A stretch of DNA of 64,000 nucleotides from Legionella lansingensis (GCF_900187355.1 NZ_LT906451.1:496501-560500); one strand, 5' to 3'. Shown: positions 41,875 through 51,730, numbered from the stretch's first letter. The notes: generated by a model from the sequence alone, not told the origin. Numbers and translations are program-made.

Positions 41875-42615
41875 TTAAACACGGACACTCAGTTCTTGAA
41901 TCAAGACCATAGCGTCATGGGGAGCACAAACTTTTTCGTCATTATCAAAATAGCAAAAAACGGGCTTAGCTTCTTCTTGCCAATGGATAAATTTATCCGC
42001 ATAGTCTGATAGCAATTCCCTGTTGTAATGACCTTGATAGGGTTGCGATTCTGGCCCATGGAGACGGATATAAATAAAGTTACTCGTAATCAATTCAGGT
42101 GATTGATAGCCTTTATAATCATAAAAACATAAAGCAATTTTATGACGATGCAGGACATCGTACACAGATTGGCAGAGCCAACTTTTGTCCCTAAATTCAA
42201 AGGTGTAGTAATGATCTTGCGGCAATAATTTGACGAAATTCTGCAATCGTTCGATATCAACAGGCCATCTTGGAGGCAACTGAAACAAAATAGGGCCAAG
42301 TTTTTTTCCAAAAGGTTCTAATGCCTTTAATAAATAGGTGAGGCTTTCCTTAGTATTTTTTAGTCTTTTCAGATGAGTTATATAACGGCTGGCTTTGCAG
42401 GAGAAAATAAAATTATCCGGTGTAGCTTCATACCAGGATTCAATGGTTTTCTTCCTTGGGGTACCATAAAAACTCGTATTCAGTTCAACGGTTTCAAAAA
42501 AATTTGCATAGTGGCCAAGCATCTCTCGGGCAATAATTTTATCTGGATAAAAATCACCTATCCAGCCTTTAAAACTCCATCCAGAAGTTCCTATGTAAAA
42601 GCCCCTAAAAGGCAT
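41875..42615 (-). CDS. DUF72 family protein
   Basis: The product is 246 residues. The ATG at 42615 has GGAG upstream; the frame extends 14 codons further without one. It has the DUF72 TIM-barrel signatures IGTSGWSFKGWIGDFYPD, VELNTSFYGTP, FSCKASRYITHLKRL, LGPILFQLPPRW, YTFEFRDKSW and IYIRLHGPE. The family (YecE-like) has no proven activity; links to phosphodiester or iron-sulfur chemistry have been suggested. It is divergent from the PEBP gene. Confidence 0.9.
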   Translation of the reverse strand: MPFRGFYIGTSGWSFKGWIGDFYPDKIIAREMLGHYANFFETVELNTSFYGTPRKKTIESWYEATPDNFIFSCKASRYITHLKRLKNTKESLTYLLKALEPFGKKLGPILFQLPPRWPVDIERLQNFVKLLPQDHYYTFEFRDKSWLCQSVYDVLHRHKIALCFYDYKGYQSPELITSNFIYIRLHGPESQPYQGHYNRELLSDYADKFIHWQEEAKPVFCYFDNDEKVCAPHDAMVLIQELSVRV

Positions 42616-42733
42616 GCAATTACTCCCTAGAAAGATTATGCGATACACGCTTTCCACGCTAAGTATAGATTAACGGGAGGTGGTTAGTTATTACCCACTC
42701 TAACGGTCGAGATGAAGTATGAAGTCTTTGTAT

Positions 42734-42746
42734 AGGGAACGTCCCT
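42734..42746. repeat. GGGACGTTCCC-family palindrome, copy 1
   Basis: A 13-base palindrome-like core, AGGGAACGTCCCT, is followed by AGTTGATT. The same right flank follows the core at 48810, where the core reads in the opposite orientation. It sits in the DUF72-PEBP divergent spacer and may be a REP-like element or the recombined edge of one. Confidence 0.6.
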
Positions 42747-42857
42747 AGTTGATTCTTCGGAAAAAATATAATCTAGCGGCTAAACTATAAAAGTGGGGTA
42801 ATTTTTTCTGAACTATTGTATTTGAGTCTTCTTATTTGGCAGTACGGGAGTATGGTG

Positions 42858-43373
42858 ATGAAAAAAGGGCTTGTTATACTGTTGTGTTTTTTTATGAGCC
42901 AATTAAGCTTTGCAGAAGTTAGTAAAGGTTTTATGGTGGCAAGTCCTGTTTTCGAACCAAATACCTTTATCCCAGAAAAATATACCTGTGATGGCGCAGA
43001 TATCTCGCCCGCTTTGTTCTGGCAGAACCCTCCAGAAAATACAAAATCGTTTGTTCTAATCATTGAGGATCCCGATGCATCCAGTCAAAAATGGATTCAT
43101 TGGCTGGTATTTAATATACCTGCAGAGAACAGAAATTTAACAGAGGGACTGTTACCTGCAGGGGCTATCAGTACGAGAAATAGCTGGGGGATTATGGGGT
43201 ATCGAGGCCCTTGTCCGCCTGCTGGTGAAACCCATCGTTATTTTTTCAAGTTATATGCACTCGATCAAATGCTTCCTTTAAATGCTTCAGCGACAAAGGA
43301 TGAGGTTGTAGATGCTATGCAATATCATGTTCTCGCAAGCAGTGAGTTTTCAGCGAACTATCATAGAGATTAA
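42858..43373 (+). CDS. Secreted YbhB/PEBP-family protein
   Basis: The product is 171 residues. The ATG at 42858 has GGGAG seven bases upstream and is followed by a signal peptide (MKKGLVILLCFFMSQLSFA). The PEBP fold motifs are present: YTCDGADISPALFW, IIEDPDASSQKWIHWLVFNIP (the DPDxP-like anion-binding loop) and GPCPPAGETHRYFFKLYAL. Bacterial members are periplasmic or secreted and of unclear ligand. Raf kinase inhibitor naming reflects fold only. Confidence 0.92.
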   Translation: MKKGLVILLCFFMSQLSFAEVSKGFMVASPVFEPNTFIPEKYTCDGADISPALFWQNPPENTKSFVLIIEDPDASSQKWIHWLVFNIPAENRNLTEGLLPAGAISTRNSWGIMGYRGPCPPAGETHRYFFKLYALDQMLPLNASATKDEVVDAMQYHVLASSEFSANYHRD

Positions 43374-43551
43374 GCGAAGTCTTCGTCGGTGCACAACGTC
43401 CTTTTCAAAGCCGATTGTTAGGGGAATGGGTCCACCATTACATAAAGTGACCCTGTTTTGACATTTCCCATAATATTTGGACAAACAGAAAATTTTTGTA
43501 CAATATACTCGCGAAAAATTAGAGTTCTGATTCTTTGATAAAGGTAAAAAA

Positions 43552-44055
43552 ATGAAAAAATGCAATTCAATTTTATATGGTCTTTGGGTGGTATTCTTTG
43601 TTATTTTAGTTCAATCTGCTGCTGCAAACACCAATAATAGTAGTGTTGCCATCGGTTCGCCGATGCAGAAAGCAATCTTGGTCTATGTTAATGAATACCG
43701 TGCTCAGCGAGGGTTACCCCCACTTAAGATGAATAATCTCATGTCAAAAGAGGCTGAAATACATAGTCGAGAAATGGCTACTCATAAAATCTCTTTTGGC
43801 CACAAAGATTTCGATAAACGTATAAAACGCTTATTTACCACGATCAAACAATGTCGCGGTGGATCAGAAAACGTGGCTTATGCCTACAAAGATGCTAAAG
43901 ATGTTGTAAAAAATTGGCTAACCAGCCCAGGACATCGTCGTAATATCCTGGGGCATTATAATTTAACTGGAATAGGTCTTGCTCGTGACAGTAGAGGAAA
44001 AATTTATTTTACCCAGATTTTTCTGCGAACAGACAATCCAGTCTATGTGGGATAA
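43552..44055 (+). CDS. Secreted CAP-domain (SCP/PR-1-like) protein
   Basis: The product is 167 residues, with a signal peptide ending SAAA. The CAP fold is seen in VNEYRAQRGLPPLKMNN, IHSREMATHKISFGHKDF, GGSENVAYAY and SPGHRRNILGHYNLTGIGLA. The cavity residues His (SFGH), Glu (GSEN) and His (PGHR) are kept. The family has roles in host interaction or lipid and peptide binding. An AAGG site precedes the ATG. It stands alone between two spacers. Confidence 0.92.
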   Translation: MKKCNSILYGLWVVFFVILVQSAAANTNNSSVAIGSPMQKAILVYVNEYRAQRGLPPLKMNNLMSKEAEIHSREMATHKISFGHKDFDKRIKRLFTTIKQCRGGSENVAYAYKDAKDVVKNWLTSPGHRRNILGHYNLTGIGLARDSRGKIYFTQIFLRTDNPVYVG

Positions 44056-44196
44056 CGGCAATGAAAGTTTGCTGACAAAAAGGAATGGTGGAATGGAAGA
44101 AGGTGATGGATAATGTGCGGTGGTTATTGGCGGAATGTCAACAACACAAACTGATCAACTTCAGGAACTGATGATTCAATATTGCAAGGAGGAATG

Positions 44197-45048
44197 ATGA
44201 CAGAGAGTTTTAAGAAAACGCTAACAAGGCTCGGTATTCCTCCTATTCTTTATGGTACAGCATGGAAAGAAGAAGCCACTCAAAAACTTACTTTTCAGGC
44301 GCTGAACACAGGCTTTACAGGTATCGACACGGCTAATCAACGCAAACACTATTTTGAAGAAGGTGTGGGTCTTGGAATAAGAGAGTTCTTGGGTATAAGC
44401 GGCAAAACAAGAGCAGATCTATTTCTGCAAACAAAATTTACTTTCGCTCAAGGTCAAGATCGGCGAAAGCCCTATAACGAATCTGATCCTTTTAAAGATC
44501 AGGTCTTTCAGTCATTTGAAAGTTCATTAAAGCATCTACATACAGATTATATTGATTCTTATATTCTTCATGGCCCCTATTTTTCTATAGGACTTGCCGA
44601 GGCAGATTGGGAAGTATGGCATGCTATGGAAAATTTATTTCATGAAAAAAAGGTGAATTTTCTTGGAATTTCAAATGTAAATATTTCTCAGCTGGAAAGC
44701 TTATACCAGGGTGCAACAGTTAAGCCTACGTTTGTGCAAAATCGCTGTTTTGCCGTTGAGGAATGGAACAAAGAAATACGAAATTTTTGCAACGAGCGAG
44801 GTATAATTTATCAGGGATTCTCACTGTTAACAGCTAATCAATCCTATCTTTTAAGCTCATTTATGGAATCATTGATGCAAAAATATAATAAAACGATACC
44901 ACAAATTATTTTTCGTTTTGCTCAGCAAATAGGAATATTGCCATTGACAGGTACCACGAATAAGCAACATATGCATCAAGACCTGAACTTAGAAGACTTT
45001 GAGCTCACCTCTCTGGAGCTGAAGCAAGTTGAAGATATTGCCCGCTGA
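44197..45048 (+). CDS. Aldo/keto reductase
   Basis: The product is about 283 residues. AGGAGG precedes two adjacent ATG codons (44194, 44197); the second has better spacing. The catalytic tetrad of the AKR TIM barrel is seen as Asp in GIDTANQ, Tyr in KHYFEEGVG, Lys in LQTKFTF and His in SYILHGPY. It uses NADPH to reduce carbonyls. The substrate is not predictable. No operon partner. Confidence 0.9.
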   Translation: MTESFKKTLTRLGIPPILYGTAWKEEATQKLTFQALNTGFTGIDTANQRKHYFEEGVGLGIREFLGISGKTRADLFLQTKFTFAQGQDRRKPYNESDPFKDQVFQSFESSLKHLHTDYIDSYILHGPYFSIGLAEADWEVWHAMENLFHEKKVNFLGISNVNISQLESLYQGATVKPTFVQNRCFAVEEWNKEIRNFCNERGIIYQGFSLLTANQSYLLSSFMESLMQKYNKTIPQIIFRFAQQIGILPLTGTTNKQHMHQDLNLEDFELTSLELKQVEDIAR

Positions 45049-45135
45049 GTAGCCCCCTATCTAGAATCATTCTCAAGATTCGGGAGAACCTTGGCTGTGC
45101 TCAGGATCTCCTGAAGGAGGGTATTGTATTATCCG

Positions 45136-46038
45136 TTATGGGTGACTGCGTCGTTGCAAATAATTTGTTAGTTCTAATAGATCCTGAGCTTGTGGTCCTA
45201 AAGGGAGAAGTGCGTCTTTAGCTCGTTGAAAGTAGTTGTCAATGAGATTAAACAGAGCACGTTTACTATAAAGATTGGCAAATGTACATTTTTGATTTGC
45301 GGCATCAGAAGCACGACCTTTACCTAATACGCCTGGATCCATGTAATGATCGAGATAATCATCTTGCATTTGAAAAACCAAGCCTAAATGGGCGGCAAAA
45401 TTGCGCAAAGCATCCACAACGGTTGTCGATGCATGACTGGCTGCCAGAACCATGTTAAAGCAGGCAGAAATTAATTTACCTGTTTTAAGATGGTGAATCA
45501 CACGTAGTTCTGATTCTGTGATGATAGTACCTGATAGTTCTGAAAGATCCAAACTTTGGCCGCTTACCATGCCTCCTGGACCACTGGCTTTGACTAATTC
45601 GTGAGTGATGTTAAGGACTTGCGGTAAATGCAAAAATTTGGGTAGTTCGTTAAGCAAGAGATCAACAGCTAGAGCTTGCATACCATCCCCTACCAAGATA
45701 GCTGTTGCTTCATCAAATGCTTTATGACAGCTGGGTTTCCCACGTCTAAAATCATCATTATCCATGGAAGGCAGGTCATCATGAACCAATGAATAGCAAT
45801 GAATGAGTTCCAGCGCTGCCGCTATAACGTCCAAGCTTGATTGTTTGACCTCAGTGATTTCTCCACACAAGTAAACCAACATGGGTCTTAATCGTTTACC
45901 ACCAGGAAATAATGCATAGAGCATTGCCTCTTTGATGCGTTGTGCTGGGATGTCAGCATTAACAACAAGGGCATGAAGAATGGCTTCATGATGAGTCAGG
46001 TAGCGAGCAATATTTTCATTAATCATCAGAGGTTTCAC
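45136..46038 (-). CDS. ispA: Farnesyl diphosphate synthase (IspA-type)
   Basis: This short-chain prenyl synthase condenses IPP with DMAPP and GPP. The 300-residue protein has GGKRLRP, first motif [22 protein letters not shown] (positions about 84-105) and second [10 protein letters not shown]. The two-residue insertion in the first Asp-rich motif is typical of bacterial FPP synthase. The start (GTG 46038, or ATG 46026) overlaps xseB, so the two are coupled, as in many gammaproteobacteria; dxs, often next, is absent. Confidence 0.93.
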   Translation of the reverse strand: MKPLMINENIARYLTHHEAILHALVVNADIPAQRIKEAMLYALFPGGKRLRPMLVYLCGEITEVKQSSLDVIAAALELIHCYSLVHDDLPSMDNDDFRRGKPSCHKAFDEATAILVGDGMQALAVDLLLNELPKFLHLPQVLNITHELVKASGPGGMVSGQSLDLSELSGTIITESELRVIHHLKTGKLISACFNMVLAASHASTTVVDALRNFAAHLGLVFQMQDDYLDHYMDPGVLGKGRASDAANQKCTFANLYSKRALFNLIDNYFQRAKDALLPLGPQAQDLLELTNYLQRRSHP

Positions 46039-46237
46039 TGCTTTTAGTATCTGAATTGGCCAGCAATTCGATTTTTTGTTCTGCCTCGCTTAAAACTTGC
46101 TGACACTTACGTGCTAGCGTGATGCCTTTTTCGAATTGTTTTAATGACTCCTCGAGCGTTAGTTCGCCTTTTTCCAATTGCATGACTATTTCTTCAAGTT
46201 CTGCCATGGATGTTTCAAAATGAATAGCCTTGGTCAT
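46019..46237 (-). CDS. xseB: Exodeoxyribonuclease VII small subunit
   Basis: The product is 72 residues. I start at 46237 ([20 protein letters not shown]); the frame extends 19 codons upstream but lacks the family pattern. Signature helices [12 protein letters not shown] and [16 protein letters not shown] are present. It forms ExoVII with XseA, whose gene is not in the window. It overlaps the ispA start by 20 bases. Confidence 0.93.
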   Translation of the reverse strand: MTKAIHFETSMAELEEIVMQLEKGELTLEESLKQFEKGITLARKCQQVLSEAEQKIELLANSDTKSSETSDD

Positions 46238-46313
46238 AATATGAACCTGGTGTGGAGAAATCACGTAGTATACCCTTTGGGAGTCAATTTTCAAACAACT
46301 GATTAAGCGATTA

Positions 46314-47363
46314 TCAAGCGTGGTATTTAAACCATAGGGGCATCACCCTGGTTAAATAAACCATAAATTTCCATAAACCGACTTGCGACTCCACATTGCC
46401 ATAAGGATCTGCTTTTAACTCTGGATAACCGATTCCTAGGCCAAACAGTCCGGGTCCTATAATTCCGAGATGAGGATTATGGTTAATATTTTCGTAATCA
46501 CCAATGGTAATATTTTTCCGGGGTTCAAAACCTACAGCATAAATGACTTTGTGACACTCTGGCAAAAATCGCGCGAGGTTCACTTCTGTTGCATTGTAAC
46601 GTACGAGGTTTGCTGGCAACACACCATCAATATGGTTCCTGGCCCAGGTAGCTGTTTGACCTTTAAGTCCAGTGTTATCAAACAAAAACCAATCTCCCAT
46701 ATCAATTGCGTAGCGGCAGGGGGAACGATAAAAATTTATTATCCTTTTCACACCTAACTCCACTAGGTAACGGACAATCATAATGGCTGAATGAGAGGAG
46801 CCAAAAACTGCATAGGTGTGGCTAGTATTAATAGCGGTTTGTAAGCGTGCTTTATCTATAGCGATTTCAAGGGGGATAACGTCAATACCAGGATAATTAA
46901 GACTGGATGGTACTGCCCCTGTGGCTAAAATGACATTTCTGGCCTTAAAAACCTGGGAGTCAGAGTATAATGACCAACAACGTTCTGACAATGCCATGCT
47001 ATGAATCATGGTGCGCTTAGCAATAATTTTCTTACTTAAATGATCGCTAACCCATTGCAGGGGAGCGACAATTTCACTTAGTGTACAGGTATCCTCAAGA
47101 TGACAGTGGTTTAATGTAAAATTTACCGGAGCATCTTGATAAGCAAAGGATTGAGCGGCATTCAAAAAATCGAGAAAACGTTTTACAGTGGTATTGCTTG
47201 AAACATTACACCAGAATTGCCCAAGATCCCCGACTTTAAATAAGGGGTCAATCCATAAGATATGACCAGGTAAAATACCGTAATCCAGTAGCTTTCCCAC
47301 CGCAGCAATACCTGCTGGTCCTGCACCAATGACTGCCCACTGAAAAGCTGCTGTTTGACTCAT
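46314..47363 (-). CDS. FAD/NAD(P)-binding oxidoreductase
   Basis: This is a 349-residue protein with two dinucleotide-binding Rossmann motifs: [19 protein letters not shown] at the N-terminus (FAD) and [20 protein letters not shown] in the middle (NAD(P)H). [11 protein letters not shown] between them is the ATG motif of flavin monooxygenase or thioredoxin-reductase-like folds. No redox-active CxxC is seen, so it is not a thioredoxin reductase. The substrate is unknown; an N-hydroxylating or Baeyer-Villiger-type monooxygenase is possible. It is followed by xseB on the same strand. Confidence 0.82.
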   Translation of the reverse strand: MSQTAAFQWAVIGAGPAGIAAVGKLLDYGILPGHILWIDPLFKVGDLGQFWCNVSSNTTVKRFLDFLNAAQSFAYQDAPVNFTLNHCHLEDTCTLSEIVAPLQWVSDHLSKKIIAKRTMIHSMALSERCWSLYSDSQVFKARNVILATGAVPSSLNYPGIDVIPLEIAIDKARLQTAINTSHTYAVFGSSHSAIMIVRYLVELGVKRIINFYRSPCRYAIDMGDWFLFDNTGLKGQTATWARNHIDGVLPANLVRYNATEVNLARFLPECHKVIYAVGFEPRKNITIGDYENINHNPHLGIIGPGLFGLGIGYPELKADPYGNVESQVGLWKFMVYLTRVMPLWFKYHA

Positions 47364-47461
47364 TAACGATTATCCTCTTTTTTAAACTTGCAGATAGATA
47401 GGGATTCATGCAGGATCTATAGGTAAAAGTCTAGCTGTATTCCCAGGCTAAGAGTAAAGTC

Positions 47462-48811
47462 ATGAAAACAAAAATACAATTCATTTGTAGTCAATGCGCT
47501 GCCGTTTTTTCACAATGGGCTGGTCAATGCACGCAGTGCGGCTCCTGGAATTCTGTCAATGAAGAACGCTCAGATCTCGGAGATCGCGGTTCCCGCTTGG
47601 GACATTACGCCAATCAGCGAACAGCTGTAACGTCTTTAGAAGATGTGGTATTAGAGCGGGAAGCCCGTATGGATTGTGGCCTGTCGGAATTAAATCGAGT
47701 TTTAGGAGGAGGGCTTGTTGAAGGGTCAGTTGTTTTAATTGGTGGGGATCCAGGGGTAGGAAAATCCACTTTATTATTGCAGACTTTAGCCAGCATGTCT
47801 CAGGAACAGAAAGTACTCTATGTGACAGGCGAAGAGTCTTTACAGCAAGTTGCCTTACGGGCAAAGCGTTTGCAATTGCCTGTTGCAAGCTTACGCCTAC
47901 TTGCTGAAACCCAAGTGGAAGCCATTATTGCTCACGCACATAAAGAGAAACCGCGTGTTATGGTCATTGACTCAGTACAAACCATCTTCACTGAAAGCTT
48001 GAGTTCTGCTCCTGGTGGAGTGGGACAGGTACGAGAATCGGCGGCACAGCTTGTGCGTTTTGCCAAAATGACTCAGATCGCTGTATTTATTGTGGGCCAT
48101 GTAACTAAAGAAGGGGCATTGGCAGGTCCGCGGGTGTTAGAACACATGGTAGATAGTGTTTTATATTTTGAAGGTCAAAATGACAGTCGCTTTCGTGCCA
48201 TTCGGGCGATAAAAAATCGATTTGGCGCAGTCAATGAACTGGGTGTTTTTGCGATGACCGATCGAGGATTAAAAGAAGTGGCTAACCCATCGGCAATCTT
48301 TTTATCACGCCAACCAGAAGCCACAGCAGGAAGTGTGATCATGGTAACGTGGGAAGGATCAAGGCCAATGCTTGTTGAAGTACAGGCTTTGGTCGATGAA
48401 GCACATGGTCAGCAGGCCAAGCGAATTACTGCTGGTCTGGAACATAATCGCCTTGCCATTTTGCTCGCTGTATTACATCGGCACGGTGGTGTGGCAACGT
48501 TTGATCAGGACATTTTCATTAATGTTGTCGGTGGGGTTAAAGTCACAGAAACTGGAAGTGATCTGGCTTTGCTAGCCGCAGTTGTTTCCAGCTTGCGCAA
48601 TCGGATCTTTGATCGAGAAACAATTATTTTTGGGGAGGTCGGATTAGCTGGAGAAATAAGACCCGTGCAAAGTGGTCAAGAGCGTTTGCGCGAAGCCGCT
48701 AAACATGGTTTTAAAAGAGCTATTGTCCCTTTTGCAAATGCACCCAAGCAAACAATGAATATAGATGTCCAGCCAGTGAAGTATCTGCAAGAAATGTTAG
48801 AGAAACTTTAG
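47462..48811 (+). CDS. radA: RadA/Sms recombination helicase
   Basis: This is a 449-residue DNA repair ATPase that drives branch migration. It has an N-terminal zinc finger (CSQCAAVFSQWAGQCTQC), Walker A GGDPGVGKST (about 95-104), the RadA-specific KNRFG motif (IKNRFGAVNELGVF) and a C-terminal Lon-protease-like domain without active-site residues. The stop codon TAG is the start of a GGGACGTTCCC repeat. Confidence 0.96.
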   Translation: MKTKIQFICSQCAAVFSQWAGQCTQCGSWNSVNEERSDLGDRGSRLGHYANQRTAVTSLEDVVLEREARMDCGLSELNRVLGGGLVEGSVVLIGGDPGVGKSTLLLQTLASMSQEQKVLYVTGEESLQQVALRAKRLQLPVASLRLLAETQVEAIIAHAHKEKPRVMVIDSVQTIFTESLSSAPGGVGQVRESAAQLVRFAKMTQIAVFIVGHVTKEGALAGPRVLEHMVDSVLYFEGQNDSRFRAIRAIKNRFGAVNELGVFAMTDRGLKEVANPSAIFLSRQPEATAGSVIMVTWEGSRPMLVEVQALVDEAHGQQAKRITAGLEHNRLAILLAVLHRHGGVATFDQDIFINVVGGVKVTETGSDLALLAAVVSSLRNRIFDRETIIFGEVGLAGEIRPVQSGQERLREAAKHGFKRAIVPFANAPKQTMNIDVQPVKYLQEMLEKL

Positions 48812-48822
48812 GGACGTTCCCT
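48810..48822. repeat. GGGACGTTCCC-family palindrome, copy 2, starting within the radA stop codon
   Basis: AGGGACGTTCCCT is followed by AGTTGATT. The first A and G are the last two bases of the radA stop. It shares its right flank with the 42734 copy. Confidence 0.65.
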
Positions 48823-48949
48823 AGTTGATTTTTTGCCTGCAATGAAATTAGAGTAAGAATATAAATAGGTAAATTGGAATTTAATTCGCAAAATTTGAAT
48901 TAATAAGCTAGGCTGATAATAGTGCAACGCAACATAAATGGAGGTAATA

Positions 48950-49846
48950 ATGAATAAGGATTATTTTAAAAGTTGGACTGCATTAGTAACCGAAATGCAA
49001 AAGCCATTCCAGGCAATGATGGAGTTGAATATTCGTACACTACAAAATATGCATTATTTAAAACCAGAAGAAAGTTCTAGCTGGCAACAACCAAATAAAT
49101 TGATTGATGCTCATCTGAAGCTGGCAATGGAAAATAGCCATCGAATGCTTGATTATATGCGACAATCATTTCAGATTCTTGAAGGTGCTTTTGCATCCAT
49201 TTCCAAAGAAATACAAAGTACGCGTCAAGGAGCAGGAAGAATAGAAATACCTATCCAAGGCGTTACAGCAAAAAGCAAATCAGCTTCTTCTACAAAGAAA
49301 ACTTCATCTGCAAAGAAAGCTTCATCTACAAAGAAGACTGCGTCTGCAAAGAAAACTTCATCTACAAAGAAGGCTTCGTCTACAAAAGCGGCAAAACCCG
49401 CAAGCAAATTGGCGTCATCAAAGAAAAAGGCTTCGCCAGCCAAGAAAACTGCGGCAAAAACGTCTAAGGCAGCTTCTGCCGCTACAAAAATGAAGTCAGC
49501 GCCGAAGAAAGTTGCGACTAAAGCTAAGACGAAAGGCAAAGCCACAAAATCCGCAATAAAAAGCACAAGCTCGCAACCCACAAAAGTAGCAACAGCAACA
49601 CCAAGCAAAAAAAGCATGCCAGAAAATAAGCCGGCTACATCAACCCCTAAAGCCACCAGTCAGGGCTCTCAAGGATCTTTTGCTCAAAACAGGAGCTTTC
49701 CTGGAAGCAATGTAGCATTAACTGCTGCGAAGATGTCAACTCCCGTTACGAAAGTGACGATACCTGAAACGAAACCAACAATGCCTACAAATCCGGCAAC
49801 AATTTTTAAACAACAAAATGACAAAATGCCAGGACCTAAAAAATAA
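48950..49846 (+). CDS. Phasin-like protein with a long Lys/Ala/Ser-rich tail
   Basis: The product is 298 residues. GGAGG sits six bases before the ATG at 48950. The first 90 residues form a phasin-type helical domain (FKSWTALVTEMQKPFQAMME, LAMENSHRMLDYMRQSFQIL); phasins coat polyhydroxybutyrate granules, a known legionella storage polymer. From about residue 100 to 210 the chain is a low-complexity tail of SSTKK/SSAKK repeats resembling the histone H1-like domains of bacterial DNA-binding proteins. The fusion suggests a link between granules and the nucleoid, as with PhaM-like proteins; this is inference. A terminator hairpin follows. Confidence 0.75.
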   Translation: MNKDYFKSWTALVTEMQKPFQAMMELNIRTLQNMHYLKPEESSSWQQPNKLIDAHLKLAMENSHRMLDYMRQSFQILEGAFASISKEIQSTRQGAGRIEIPIQGVTAKSKSASSTKKTSSAKKASSTKKTASAKKTSSTKKASSTKAAKPASKLASSKKKASPAKKTAAKTSKAASAATKMKSAPKKVATKAKTKGKATKSAIKSTSSQPTKVATATPSKKSMPENKPATSTPKATSQGSQGSFAQNRSFPGSNVALTAAKMSTPVTKVTIPETKPTMPTNPATIFKQQNDKMPGPKK

Positions 49847-49855
49847 GTAGGAACT

Positions 49856-49880
49856 CTGCCCCGCCCGATTGGTGGGGCAG
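49856..49880 (+). terminator. Hairpin after the phasin-like gene
   Basis: CTGCCCCGCC pairs with GGTGGGGCAG (one G-T pair) around a five-base loop, ten bases after the stop. The following T content is weak. Confidence 0.6.
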
Positions 49881-50027
49881 GCTATCTTTCCAAGACTCAG
49901 GAGATACTTCGCTTTAAGAGCAAATTTGCTATACTGAAAATGCCTCTTTTTTTTACAATATTTCAGAGAAGACTCAGTGAAAGAATAAACGGATAGGTTT
50001 CAGAATGAGGTTCAAGGAAGGATCATT

Positions 50028-50513
50028 ATGAAAAAAATCCATTGCTCTCATCTCCTACTCATCAGTTTTCTATTGCTGCCTACATTGCTCTATAGCCAAC
50101 GAGTTGTGCATATGGTTTTGCCTAACTATCCTGCTCAACAAGTGATCGAATGGACGGAGCAAACACTTATGACGACTCTTACTGCTGGTTACCATGAGGA
50201 TGTTTCTGAGGCAGCGAATGTTCGTAAACGCTACCTACACTTAGGTTGGATTCCTATGCAATCGTTTCTTCGTGAAAAGTTAAGAGTGATCGGAAAGCAA
50301 GAGATTATGCTTCATCCTGAACCCATTACACCTCCTGTAATTATCCAGACGGAGGATTGTGAGGGAGCGAGTTGTTGGCATGTACATCAAGCTTTTCTTA
50401 TCCCTGAATTACGTAATAAAGTTGACTTTACAGCTTTGGTTATAACCGCAGATCCTGCTCATGGCTCTCCGTTTCTAATTAAAAGCTTATCTATTGCCTC
50501 AACGGATTATTAA
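50028..50513 (+). CDS. Stand-alone DotI/IcmL-like periplasmic protein
   Basis: The product is 161 residues. A strong AAGGAAGGA site precedes the ATG and a signal peptide follows (LLLISFLLLPTLLYS). The mature part has the order of DotI/IcmL C-terminal domains: VIEWTEQTLMTTLTAGYHED, RKRYLHLGWIPMQSFL, PPVIIQTEDC, WHVHQAFLIPEL and a final strand. DotI is an inner-membrane component of the type IVB Dot/Icm system. This protein lacks the long N-terminal part and lies outside any dot/icm cluster, so it is a paralogue rather than the core subunit. It is convergent with the patatin gene, overlapping by four bases. Confidence 0.65.
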   Translation: MKKIHCSHLLLISFLLLPTLLYSQRVVHMVLPNYPAQQVIEWTEQTLMTTLTAGYHEDVSEAANVRKRYLHLGWIPMQSFLREKLRVIGKQEIMLHPEPITPPVIIQTEDCEGASCWHVHQAFLIPELRNKVDFTALVITADPAHGSPFLIKSLSIASTDY

Positions 50514-51730
50514 TGCTGATTAAAGTAATCCGAGCTTACGCCATAAATTGAACAAGCTAATTTTTTGTCGGATTTCTTTTCCCATTCGGGATGATTCAGA
50601 ACAGCAGTTGCATTTTCATATCCAGTATGTAAGCGAAAATTGATTGCCGAGCGCACAAAATTATAATCTTTGAAAGAGTGAGCATAAGGAGTGCCATTAA
50701 AAATAATGTGAACTACGCTAAATCTTTTTTCATGACCTAATTCCAAGATTTTTTGTACCTCTGGATCCTTTTTTGCTTCAGGTGTTAGTTTATCGCTTAA
50801 ATAATTGATTGCTGCCTGTAAATTTTGTCGGCTAGTGTAGACGTTAGTTAAGCGTCTTGAATGGCTTGCGTAACGAATATCCTTTTGTCGTTCTTCCAAT
50901 TGATCCATATTTTGTGGTAAAGGACCTTTTAAACTAAAGCAGTCTACCACAAAGCATAATGTGTCTTGCTCAGGCAGAGCATCCAAAACCGTAACTAACG
51001 GGGTGTTGGCATAAATTCCGCCGTCCCAATAATAATCATTACCAATCTTTATGGCTGGAAAGCCGGGTGGCAAAGCCCCGCTTGCCATGACATGGTCAAC
51101 GGTAATTGTCATCATTTGATTATTAAAAAACTCCATTTCACCGGATGTCACATTAACAGCACCCAAACAGAGGGTAATTTTTTTATCATTGATGCGATCA
51201 AAATCAATTAACCGTTCTAAAGTGCCACGTAGCTCACTGGTGTCATAAAAACTTAGTTTATCGGGTGTATCACGAGTAAATGGATTGGGTGGGAGAGGGC
51301 GTGGTTTGAAAAAACCATCCAAACCAAAAAAAACCGAATATAATGCCCCAAAGCGATTATGTAAATGGTGAGCAAAATTCAATTGGTCGCTATAGAATAA
51401 ATCGCTCCATAACTTTGGCGCAATGGTATCCCAAAATTCAAGTAATCGCTCAATCTGTTTTTCGGGAGGATTACCAGCGATAATTGCGCTATTAATTGAA
51501 CCAATGGATACACCAGCCAAAAAATTTGGGCGATAACCCCGTTCATGAATAGCACGATAAGCGCCAACTTGGTAGGCTCCAAGGGCTCCTCCTCCTTGAA
51601 ACACACAAGCGACACGCTCATAAGTTTGTTTGACATTGATGGCTTTCTCCGGTTGGTTAATCAACCCGAGCGCTTTTTTGTGGTGTGTTGCTGGTTTTTT
51701 GACATTTTTCCCTTTTTTATTTTGCACCAT
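50510..51730 (-). CDS. Patatin-like phospholipase
   Basis: This is a 406-residue lipid acyl hydrolase. It has the oxyanion motif QGGGALGAYQVG, the nucleophile elbow GVSIGS and the catalytic DGG in YYWDGGIYANTPL (Ser-Asp dyad). The basic N-terminus (KKGKNVKKPATHHKK) carries no signal peptide. Legionella encode many patatin phospholipases, some secreted by Dot/Icm (VipD, VpdA-C); this one resembles the housekeeping-like class with a C-terminal DUF3734-type region. Length fits that class. Confidence 0.9.
   Translation of the reverse strand: MVQNKKGKNVKKPATHHKKALGLINQPEKAINVKQTYERVACVFQGGGALGAYQVGAYRAIHERGYRPNFLAGVSIGSINSAIIAGNPPEKQIERLLEFWDTIAPKLWSDLFYSDQLNFAHHLHNRFGALYSVFFGLDGFFKPRPLPPNPFTRDTPDKLSFYDTSELRGTLERLIDFDRINDKKITLCLGAVNVTSGEMEFFNNQMMTITVDHVMASGALPPGFPAIKIGNDYYWDGGIYANTPLVTVLDALPEQDTLCFVVDCFSLKGPLPQNMDQLEERQKDIRYASHSRRLTNVYTSRQNLQAAINYLSDKLTPEAKKDPEVQKILELGHEKRFSVVHIIFNGTPYAHSFKDYNFVRSAINFRLHTGYENATAVLNHPEWEKKSDKKLACSIYGVSSDYFNQH

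Noticed and set aside
49260-49400. Possible CRISPR array in the repeated region of the phasin-like gene
   Set aside because: The repeats are in-frame coding repeats of Ser/Lys/Ala codons without unique spacers.
49225-49656. Minus-strand open frame of 143 codons opposite the phasin-like tail
   Set aside because: It is the low-complexity complement of the SSTKK repeats, giving an artificial hydrophobic Val/Ala/Phe-rich peptide.
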